From Halobacteriales archaeon QS_4_66_20 (GTDB lineage: Archaea; Halobacteriota; Halobacteria; Halobacteriales; Haloarculaceae): a DNA stretch of 64,000 bases. Below the pieces are notes generated by a model, which did no database searches, was not told the origin of the DNA, and saw nothing but the letters and a program-made list of their open reading frames with translations. Below, piece after piece: positions 57,600 through 64,000 of the stretch. The stretch's first letter is position 1. Each line of letters begins with the position of its first letter. The stretch is taken from the NCBI GenBank assembly GCA_003021015.1, contig PXRK01000038.1, forward strand, positions 1-64,000. Reading direction: 5' to 3'. Made by a program: the position numbers and the translations under genes.

Positions 57600-58110
57600 G
57601 CCCTGACGTTTATATTATATTTTAAACCTTTTACCATTGAAGTGGTAATTACGGCGTCGTGTAGCATTCGATGGGGAACAGGGTGTGGTCGACTGTCTCC
57701 TGGTCCGGTGTTCCTTGGCCGTGAACCGCGTTGGTAGAAAATTCTGGTGTCATCCGTCGCTACTTCTGGACAATTTGTAGTAAAAACTACGTTGTAATTA
57801 TATTGTAGGATGATAATGGCTTCAGATAAAACATTCGACAGATTCGGGGACCGGGGTCGGATAGTCGGGCTACAGGGTGGCGATCTGAGCCAGTCTTCCG
57901 TTACCTGTCTCCGTGTCAGGGCCCCGTCGCTGGTCGATCGCCTTCCGACGGCTCCCGCCAGTCGTGAATGTGTATCTGCGACGCTTCTGCCCATACTACC
58001 AGGAAGGAAAATAATATTCGAAACCAACATTTACTGGCAGTCGCGAACGCTGGACGGGCGCGTCGGCAGAGGTTGCGCTGCCAGTTCTCCCGGGCCGGAA
58101 TCACCGGCGC
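57600..58110. other. AT-rich gap of about 510 bp
   Basis: The base composition drops well below the neighbours (for example TATATTATATTTTAAACC near 57611, and TTGTAGTAAAAACTACGTTG near 57774, which contains the hairpin TAGT-AAAA-ACTA). No gene with haloarchaeal codon use was seen. It holds the promoter of the 40-aa zinc ribbon and may be a remnant of foreign DNA. Confidence 0.5.
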
Positions 58111-58722
58111 TCACTCGCAGCGACAGCCCCCGCGACCGAGTAGGTCCGAGAACTCGTACTGGGTGCCACAGTCCCGGCAGTAGACGCTGACGTCCACAAC
58201 CACGCCGGGGGAGCCGATCGAGAGAGCGCCCGCCTCCTGCAGCCCTCGCAGGGAGTTTTCGGTTACGGCTGCTGTCCTGCTCCGGAGTCGCTGGATCCGT
58301 TGCTCGTGTTTGGCAGCCGGTGCTTCCCCGTCGCCGTCTTTCGTGACCCCGAGCGCCGTCGTGAGGTACGTGTGGACCGCCTGGTGGGTGACGAAATCTG
58401 ACTCGACCCGGTCGACGTCGACGCCGGCACGCCCGAGGCGGTTGCGCTGCTGGGTACGCACACCCGCAGTGACGTTGTCGCCGGTGAGCAGCCGGTAGGC
58501 GTTCTCGGCTTCGCCCCGCAACGGCTCCTCCCCGGCGCGTTCCATCGCACGCCGCAGGAGCGCGACGTTTATCCGCTCGGCGAGTTCGCGCAAACTGAGC
58601 GTCTCGTCGGCTGCGCCGGTCCACAGCGCGGGCAGCCGATCGTGCAGGTCACGGAGGTCGTACTCCGAGACGACCCTGCCGACTTTGTAGCGCTCCTCAA
58701 CATCCGGTTCGTATCCGCCCAT
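58111..58722 (-). CDS. rdfA: RdfA-like rod-determining factor
   Basis: The 203-aa protein matches my memory of the haloarchaeal RdfA family: YKVGRVVSEYDLRDLHDRLP, WTGAADETLSLRELAERINV, YRLLTGDNVTAGVRTQQRNR, and a C-terminal zinc-ribbon-like VYCRDCGTQYEFSDLLGRGG with a last Cys. Members influence the switch between rod and disc shapes in Haloferax. The start MGGYEPDVEERY is backed by an AGATAAACC box about 27 nt upstream. The flanking gaps are AT-rich and more than 500 bp, suggesting an accessory locus. Confidence 0.75.
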   Translation of the reverse strand: MGGYEPDVEERYKVGRVVSEYDLRDLHDRLPALWTGAADETLSLRELAERINVALLRRAMERAGEEPLRGEAENAYRLLTGDNVTAGVRTQQRNRLGRAGVDVDRVESDFVTHQAVHTYLTTALGVTKDGDGEAPAAKHEQRIQRLRSRTAAVTENSLRGLQEAGALSIGSPGVVVDVSVYCRDCGTQYEFSDLLGRGGCRCE

Positions 58723-59016
58723 GACCACAGCTACGGCCGATCGCGGTTTATCTGTTTGCCTAGTGTCAAGCCCAGGCGCTCGATTGCTTTCAGTCAGACT
58801 GAACGATCCAACAGTGAACTGCTCCGGTACTGATCGGTTGTGCTGGGGTAACTGTGGTAACTGTGCACTCCCATCGTTTTGCATTACAGATATACAGTTG
58901 TAATTCTATCCGCTCCCTCTGTGGTACTGTCCCAGTGTGGGGCATCCCGCGTGCGTGTTGTTCAATATCATGAAATAAGATGATGAATTCTCCCCTCCGG
59001 TGCGGAATAACAACAC

Positions 59017-59041
59017 AATTGTTCAGCATGGCAGAACAATT
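59017..59041. promoter_or_regulatory. Perfect inverted repeat in the gap 58723-59358
   Basis: AATTGTTC and GAACAATT flank a 9-nt spacer, a good operator-like site. It lies about 300 bp upstream of rdfA in an AT-rich gap of about 630 bp. Apart from elements A4 and B4 at its right end, the gap holds no recognisable gene. Confidence 0.4.
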
Positions 59042-59233
59042 CTCGGATCGCCAACCACGTGGAACGATCACGGGGATGCTAGTGTTTGAATCCCTACAGG
59101 CGGATTCTTTACTGTTCGAACTGAGACTGATAGTCCGGTATCAGACCTTTTGTTCAGACGGTTAAAACGCAGGTTCTGTTGGGGGGAACAGTTGAGCGGT
59201 GATGCGAGTCGGACGCTCGCAGCGGCGTCGTTC

Positions 59234-59266
59234 ATACGGTCGTTCGTGATTCGTTAACGACCGTAT
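59234..59266. repeat. Mini element A4 (33 bp)
   Basis: ATACGGTCGT plus TCGTGATTCG and TTAACGACCGTAT form a short hairpin with type A ends and no type A interior. One base (C) separates it from B4. Confidence 0.75.
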
Positions 59267-59267
59267 C

Positions 59268-59349
59268 ATAGTGATTATTATGAGTCGTTCCGGGATCGAC
59301 CGCGGTACTGCGTGCGGTCGACCCGGTAAACAGTCACAATAATCACTAT
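59268..59349. repeat. Palindromic element B4 (82 bp)
   Basis: Complete type B element, one base different from B2. It ends 9 bp before the stop codon of the hydantoinase gene. Confidence 0.92.
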
Positions 59350-59358
59350 CAGTCCGGG

Positions 59359-60780
59359 TCACTCGATCGCAACGCCGTCGGCGTGACGGGGCAGGTACTC
59401 GCGGCCACCCTTCTCGACCTGCAGCGTCCCGTTCTCGACGACGACCTCACCGCCGACGATCGTGTGCGTCGGCAGGCCGGTGAGTTCCTCGCCGTGGAAC
59501 GTCGAGTAGCGCGGCTCCATCGTGTGGTAGAACTCGTCGTCGACGACGGCGCTTTTCTCCAGGTCGACAATGACCATATCGGTGTCGGCGCCCTCGACGA
59601 GCGCCCCCTTCCGCGGGTACAGGCCCCAGCGTTTGGCGTTGTTTTCCGCACAGACTTCCACGAGCCGTTCCATCGAGATCCGCCCCTCGTTGACGCCCTC
59701 GCTCATCATCACCGGCAGGAAGTACTCGATGCCGTTGTTGTCGCCGGGGATCGCCTCCCAGATGTCGCCGTACTTCCCGCCGTCTTTCTCCTTGAACGGC
59801 TTCCTGTGCGGGCAGTGGTCGGTGCCGGCGTAGTCGACGACGCCCTCGCGCAGCCCCTGCCAGAGTTTCTGCTTGCTGGACTCGCCGCGCAACGGGGGCG
59901 AGATCTTCCCCCAGACGCCGAGGTCCTTGTCGTTAGTGTGTGCAAGAAACGCCGGCAGCGTTTCGGCGCTGATGTCGACGCCCTGCTCCTGGTAGCGCCG
60001 GCAGATGTCGACGCCCTCGCCGGTGCTCATGTGGACGACGTACGACGTCGAGTCGGTGTACTCGGTGAGTTTGGCGATGCTCTCGATCTGCATCGCCTCG
60101 CAGATGTTCGGGGCCGACTCCGACCACGCCTGCAGGTCGTTGCGGCCCTCCGCTTTGAGCTCCGCGCGGCGCTCGTGAGCCAGGTCCTCGTTCTCGGCGT
60201 GGAACATCACGACGCCGCCATCGATGTCCGAAACCCGGTCGAGCAGCCGGTAGACCCGCCCGGAGTCGGAGTGTTCGATGCCCAGCTCCGGCGAGGCGTG
60301 TTTGTACCAGTTGTAGAAGATCTTGAACGACCGCACGCCCTTCTCGGCGAGCGCCTCGACCTCATCGAAGTGGGGCTCCTTGTGCATGATCGCGTGGTAG
60401 GCGAAGTCGATGTAGGAGTTCTCCTCGCCGGCCTCGACGAAGTAGTCCATGTCCGGGACGTACGGGTCGGGCTGGAGGAGGAAGTTCACGACGGTCGTCA
60501 CGCCGCCGTGGACGGCTCCGCGGGTTTCCGTCTCGAAGTCGTGTGCCAGCCCCTCGTGGTACTCGTACTCGTACCGGGAGAGCCCCCAGTGAACGTGCGG
60601 GTCGATGAAGCCGGGAATGAGGTAGTTCCCCGCCGCGTCGATCGTCCGGTCGGCGTCCGGGAGCGATGACTCGGACCCGACCGCGACGATTGTCCCGTCC
60701 CTCGCCGCGACGCCGCCGATGAGTGTCTCACCCGGCGTGACGACTCGTGCATTGACCACTCGCAGGTCTGCGTGCGCCAT
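59359..60780 (-). CDS. Dihydropyrimidinase/hydantoinase-type amidohydrolase
   Basis: The 473-aa cytoplasmic enzyme has the cyclic amidohydrolase metal set: GFIDPHVHWGL (His pair), RSFKIFYNWYKH (Lys for carboxylation), MFHAENEDLA, YVVHMSTGEG and VDYAGTDHCPH (catalytic Asp). Members open dihydropyrimidine, hydantoin or related rings. The downstream-oriented neighbour on the same strand is an NCS2 nucleobase permease, so uptake and ring opening of pyrimidines or related compounds is a reasonable inference. The start MAHADLRVVNARVV is preferred over one 18 nt upstream. Confidence 0.88.
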   Translation of the reverse strand: MAHADLRVVNARVVTPGETLIGGVAARDGTIVAVGSESSLPDADRTIDAAGNYLIPGFIDPHVHWGLSRYEYEYHEGLAHDFETETRGAVHGGVTTVVNFLLQPDPYVPDMDYFVEAGEENSYIDFAYHAIMHKEPHFDEVEALAEKGVRSFKIFYNWYKHASPELGIEHSDSGRVYRLLDRVSDIDGGVVMFHAENEDLAHERRAELKAEGRNDLQAWSESAPNICEAMQIESIAKLTEYTDSTSYVVHMSTGEGVDICRRYQEQGVDISAETLPAFLAHTNDKDLGVWGKISPPLRGESSKQKLWQGLREGVVDYAGTDHCPHRKPFKEKDGGKYGDIWEAIPGDNNGIEYFLPVMMSEGVNEGRISMERLVEVCAENNAKRWGLYPRKGALVEGADTDMVIVDLEKSAVVDDEFYHTMEPRYSTFHGEELTGLPTHTIVGGEVVVENGTLQVEKGGREYLPRHADGVAIE

Positions 60781-60846
60781 TGTCGTTCGCACCCTCACGG
60801 GCGGGGAACTTAACTATTGGCGCCCCGCTGCCGACCGCCACCCGGG

Positions 60847-61272
60847 TTACTCCTCGTCGTTAGCTGTCGCTGCGGTGACCGGCGTCTCGTCCGGCCGAAC
60901 GAGCTTCGCGACGGCGGCGTGGCAGGCGTTGGGCTGTTCGGGATAGACGGCGATCGGCTTGGGCCGGTCGTCGACCCAGATGACGAGGGTGTTCCGTTGC
61001 TTGTACGTGCGGTGAAGGCTCCAGACCCCGACGGCAGCGAACCCGATCCCGCCGAGCAGGTGTTCCACAGCCGCGAAGTACGCGCCGAAGACGACGGTGA
61101 CTGCGCTCATCACGGCGAGGCCCCACTCGAGCACCTCCAGTTTGATCTTCCTGATCGCCTCGGCCGGGATCGTGACGGTCTCGTCGTCGCGGTCGATCCG
61201 GACGGTCCGGTCCTGGATCTGCACCCACCCGCCCCGCCTGAGCGCCATCCGGTCCGTCTCAGCGTCGTCCAT
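60847..61272 (-). CDS. Haloarchaeal membrane protein
   Basis: The 141-aa protein has a soluble N-terminal part (GWVQIQDRTVRIDRDDETVT), two hydrophobic segments (about 58-95, GLAVMSAVTVVFGAYFAAVE, then LLGGIGFAAVGVWSLH) and a C-terminal domain (NTLVIWVDDRPKPIAVYPEQ). I do not recognise the family. The start MDDAETDRMA fits codon use. It lies between the hydantoinase and the permease on the same strand. Confidence 0.72.
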   Translation of the reverse strand: MDDAETDRMALRRGGWVQIQDRTVRIDRDDETVTIPAEAIRKIKLEVLEWGLAVMSAVTVVFGAYFAAVEHLLGGIGFAAVGVWSLHRTYKQRNTLVIWVDDRPKPIAVYPEQPNACHAAVAKLVRPDETPVTAATANDEE

Positions 61273-61332
61273 AGTTGTCGCTGTGGTCCGGTACGCTTTC
61301 ACGTTTCGCCTCGAAAAATGTGAGGGGGCCTC

Positions 61333-61443
61333 ATAGTGATTGTTGTGACTCGTTACCGCCGTGTATTCGCCAGACGCCAGTTTCGGGCCGTGAAACCGCC
61401 GCTACTGCGATGTGGTGCCGAAAATACTCACAACAATCACTAT
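61333..61443. repeat. Palindromic element D2 (111 bp)
   Basis: Ends ATAGTGATTGTTGTGA and TCACAACAATCACTAT are perfect inverted repeats; the interior has GGGCCGTGAAACCGCCG and TGCCGAAAATA. One base (C) separates it from B5. Confidence 0.92.
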
Positions 61444-61444
61444 C

Positions 61445-61526
61445 ATAGTGATTATTGTGACTGTTTACCGGGTCGACCGCACGCAGTCATGCGGTCGAGC
61501 CCGTAACGACTCACAATAATCACTAT
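61445..61526. repeat. Palindromic element B5 (82 bp)
   Basis: Complete type B element in the opposite orientation to B2. Its last base is part of the stop codon of the permease gene. Confidence 0.92.
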
Positions 61527-63100
61527 CAGTCGTCGGCAGGCTCTTTCGGCGTGCCGTCGCCGCCGAGGTACTTCTCGTGGACCGGCTCGAACTCCTCGTC
61601 GTCCTCGGTGAGGTTGTCCCAGGCGGTCAGGCCGCGGCCCTCGCGAGTTCCCGGGATGGTCAGGTCGAGGATGAACGCGAGCAGCCCCCCGACTGCGATG
61701 CCGATCGACCCGACGACGACTACCATCTGTGCGACGAACTCGGTTGCGGTGCTCGTCCCGACACCGAGGATGTCGACCAGCGCCGTCTCGACTACCGCGG
61801 GGTCGCCACCGGCGAAGTTGTTGACCAGGCTCGGAATCGCCAGGCCGGCAAGCAGCGCGACCCCGATGATGAACGCGTTGCGGTTCCTGTTGAGGTCGAC
61901 GTACTGGAGTTGCGAGAGGCCGATGCCGATGATCTGTGCGAACATCACCACGAACAGTCCACCGACAATCGGGTCGGGAATCGTCGTCACGAAGCCGCCG
62001 ACAGGGCCGAAGAAGCCGGCGACGATCATGATGATGCCGCCGATCTGGACGACGTACCGCGAGGCGACGCTCGTGATCCCGATCGCGCCGATGTTCTCCG
62101 AGTACGAGGTCGACCCGTTGCCGGTGCCCATGATGCCGGCGAACACGTTACCGATACCCTCCATGCCGAGACCGTGGTTGATGCGCTTCCCGCTGGGCGC
62201 CTTCGCACCGGAGATCCGGGCCACTGCGAAGTAGTCACCGAAGCTCTCGACCATCGAGGCGACGACGCCGGCAAACATCCCCAGGAAGAACGCGAGGGTG
62301 AAACTCGGCGTCCCCCACTGGAACGGGAGGATGGGCTGGATGATCGACGCCTCCGTCGCCGCGCTGATGTCGACGAATGCGGCGCCGCCCTCGGGGAGGA
62401 CGCCAGCCACCGAGAGGAGCGCCGCGATGAGCCAGGCCGAGATCAGTCCCAGCAACACCGGATACAGCTTGAACACCCGGCTGTACCCACCGAGGTACTG
62501 CGAGAACGCGACGATGAGCACGAACGTCAGGCCGAACAGCCACAGGTTCTGCGTGCTCGGGCCGGTTATCTGCGGAACGTCGAACAGTGAGAGCCCAATG
62601 AGTGCGATGACGGGTGCAATGACGACCGGGCTGAGGTACCGTTTGAGATAGCCGAACAGCCCGAAATACCCGATGATCACCTGGGTGATCCCCGCGGCGA
62701 TCATCGCGCCCTGCAACTCGAGTATCATCGTCTCCCAGCCTGCGCCGCTGGCCTCGAGCGTCAGGATGATCGCGATCCCCGGGGTGAGGATCGCGAAGCT
62801 GGCACCCTGCACGAGCGGGTACCGGTTCCCGAACGTCGTCTGTGCCAGTGTCGCAACCCCCGAGACGACGAAAAACGTCCCAACGAGTCGCGCTGTTTCG
62901 GCTTCCGGCATCCCCATCAACCCCGCGAGGACGAGCGGGACCGCGATGGTCGAACCGATCATCGTCAGGTAGTGCTGGAACCCCAACAGCGCGGACTGGC
63001 CGAGTGGCGGCTTGTCATCGATCCCGTACTCGACTATGCTGCCCTCTTCGGTCCGTACCTCCGTAGTGTCGGATCCGGAGCTGTCCTGTTCGTCAGTCAT
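61526..63100 (-). CDS. NCS2 uracil/xanthine permease family protein
   Basis: The 524-aa membrane transporter has about 12-14 hydrophobic segments and the NCS2 features LLGFQHYLTMIGSTIAVPLV, TTFGNRYPLVQGASFAILTP and ITSVASRYVVQIGG. The conserved Glu segment is around MVESFGDYFAVARISGAKAP. It imports a nucleobase such as uracil or xanthine. The acidic tails at both ends are haloarchaeal. It would supply the hydantoinase and deaminase pathway nearby. Confidence 0.9.
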   Translation of the reverse strand: MTDEQDSSGSDTTEVRTEEGSIVEYGIDDKPPLGQSALLGFQHYLTMIGSTIAVPLVLAGLMGMPEAETARLVGTFFVVSGVATLAQTTFGNRYPLVQGASFAILTPGIAIILTLEASGAGWETMILELQGAMIAAGITQVIIGYFGLFGYLKRYLSPVVIAPVIALIGLSLFDVPQITGPSTQNLWLFGLTFVLIVAFSQYLGGYSRVFKLYPVLLGLISAWLIAALLSVAGVLPEGGAAFVDISAATEASIIQPILPFQWGTPSFTLAFFLGMFAGVVASMVESFGDYFAVARISGAKAPSGKRINHGLGMEGIGNVFAGIMGTGNGSTSYSENIGAIGITSVASRYVVQIGGIIMIVAGFFGPVGGFVTTIPDPIVGGLFVVMFAQIIGIGLSQLQYVDLNRNRNAFIIGVALLAGLAIPSLVNNFAGGDPAVVETALVDILGVGTSTATEFVAQMVVVVGSIGIAVGGLLAFILDLTIPGTREGRGLTAWDNLTEDDEEFEPVHEKYLGGDGTPKEPADD

Positions 63101-63261
63101 CGTTTCCCTCTCCACGATCCGGGTGCGTGTTATGATATGACATGGCTCGGGTACGACACTGTTCACATATCAGAATAGGGTAATAAAGCTGTCTGTATCC
63201 ATTCCTCTGTTGATACGACTGCTGGGCGGAGCGACCGCGGCCCGTACTCTCCATACCGCTG

Positions 63262-63292
63262 TGATACTGATTGTACACCTGGACGCAACTTA
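63262..63292. repeat. Solo type C end (C6)
   Basis: ATACTGATTGTACACCTGGA then CGCAACTTATA resembles the left end of C3. TTATAT near 63290 could be the TATA box of the gene at 63321. Confidence 0.5.
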
Positions 63293-63320
63293 TATGTCGG
63301 TCTTGGTGGTGTGTAGGACC

Positions 63321-64000
63321 ATGGCCACCCAACCGGAGTACGGAGTGCACGCTGAGCTGAACGTCACGGCGGAGATGCGGGACGGAACGCGGCTGGCGAC
63401 GGACGTGTTCCGCCCCGCCGACCCGGAGAGCGGCGAGCCGGTCGACGACCCGAAGCCGGCGCTGCTGGATCGGACGCCGTACGGCAAGCGCGGACGGCTG
63501 GAGCGACACGGCGAGTGGTACGCGAAACGGGGGTACGTCGTCGCGATTCAGGATTGCAGGGGCCGCTTCGAGAGCGAGGGCGAGTTCTACATCTTCATCA
63601 ACGAGGCCGAGGACGGCCACGACGCCGTCGAGTGGCTCGGGTCCAGTCCGCGCTCGCGACGCAGGACCCGCCCCACCTCGAGGCGATGTTCGTCAACCAG
63701 GGGGCCGCGAACGGCCGGAAAGCGACGTTCCGGCACAACGGCGCGTTCGAACTGCGCTGGCTCTGCTGGGCGCTGACGCTCGGCGGCGGCTTCGCGAAGC
63801 GCGCCCTCGACGACAAGTCCATCCAGCAACGCCTCGCCAACGTCGACGTCCGCGAGGTGCTCGAAAACGGCCCGGTGCAGCGTGGGCAGTCCCCGCTCCG
63901 GTACATTCCCGACTACGAGGAGTGGACGTTCGACATCATGACCTCCGGCAGCGCCGAGGACGCCCTCTGGCAGGAGCCGGGGCTCAACTTCGAGCGGTTC
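63321..64000 (+). pseudogene. CocE/S15-type hydrolase, frameshifted and cut by the window edge
   Basis: The first frame (63321 to about 63640) encodes MATQPEYGVHAELNVTAEMR, DRTPYGKRG and AIQDCRGRFESEGEFY, then GHDAVEWL, typical of CocE/NonD alpha/beta hydrolases (X-Pro dipeptidyl-peptidase family). The next frame continues from about 63641 with VQSALATQDPPHLEAMFVNQ and stays open to the window end. Between them, about 20 residues that hold the G-x-S-Y-G nucleophile are missing, a loss of about 58 nt. The product should be inactive. Other readings: an assembly error. Confidence 0.75.

Noticed and set aside
57810-58190. 126-codon open frame overlapping the rdfA 3' end
   Set aside because: No recognisable domain, poor codon bias, and it overlaps a well-supported gene on the other strand.

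Overview
The window comes from a halophilic archaeon (class Halobacteria). Coding regions are very GC-rich, the proteins are acidic, and most transcripts look leaderless, with a TATA-like box 25-30 nt before the start codon. Family markers agree: halocyanin-type lipoprotein, ribosomal protein S8e, the divergent TatC/TatCt pair, a PurN-PurH fusion, DUF5784, a Bat-type regulator with HTH_10, a TbsP-like regulator and a rod-determining factor RdfA homologue. No rRNA, tRNA, CRISPR array or transposase gene was seen. The genus cannot be named from the sequence alone.

Layout. 0.2-15 kb is mostly housekeeping: halocyanin, a frameshifted zinc finger, pyrF, S8e, PhoU-type regulator, M24 peptidase, a UPF0200/UPF0201 pair, DUF302, NRDE, DUF5784, a secreted metallopeptidase, an isoprenoid-type enzyme and geranylgeranyl reductase. 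15-18 kb is one large secreted protein with three repeated domains and a nuclease domain split by one of them. 18-24 kb is a complete LIV-type ABC transporter operon, followed by an amidohydrolase and an SDR protein. 26-32 kb holds a PAS/GAF histidine kinase and the divergent tatC genes. 32-36 kb has hemB, a broken hemL, a propeller-like protein and a Nudix hydrolase. 36-42 kb has purHN, a glycosyltransferase, a zinc ribbon, a carotenoid oxygenase and an Ldh-type dehydrogenase. 42.8-48 kb is a second complete LIV operon on the minus strand. 48-56 kb is regulatory: TbsP-like regulator, CHAT-domain protein, a DUF7344-type regulator and a 1040-aa Bat-like regulator. 56-64 kb contains a cytidylate kinase-like protein, a deaminase, RdfA, a hydantoinase/dihydropyrimidinase, an NCS2 permease and a broken S15-type hydrolase at the window edge.

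The main structure not explained by genes is a set of about twenty intergenic palindromic elements (complete types 82, 110-113 and 111 bp) with near-perfect terminal inverted repeats. Their ends and cores are shared in mosaic fashion. They often sit in pairs separated by exactly one base, and their ends often overlap the stop codon of a neighbouring gene (TGATA...TATCA). One type carries a TATA box in its end that appears to drive the next gene.

A second theme is damage: hemL and the S15-type hydrolase each appear to have lost about 58-59 nt out of frame at a catalytically important place, a second livF lost about 57 nt in frame, and a zinc finger gene carries a 4-nt slippage. These are real decay or assembly errors; reads would decide.

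Gene modules that plausibly work together are the two LIV importers, pyrimidine salvage and breakdown (pyrF, deaminase, hydantoinase, NCS2 permease), heme synthesis (hemB-hemL), archaeal lipid and carotenoid metabolism, and a regulator plus CHAT pair.
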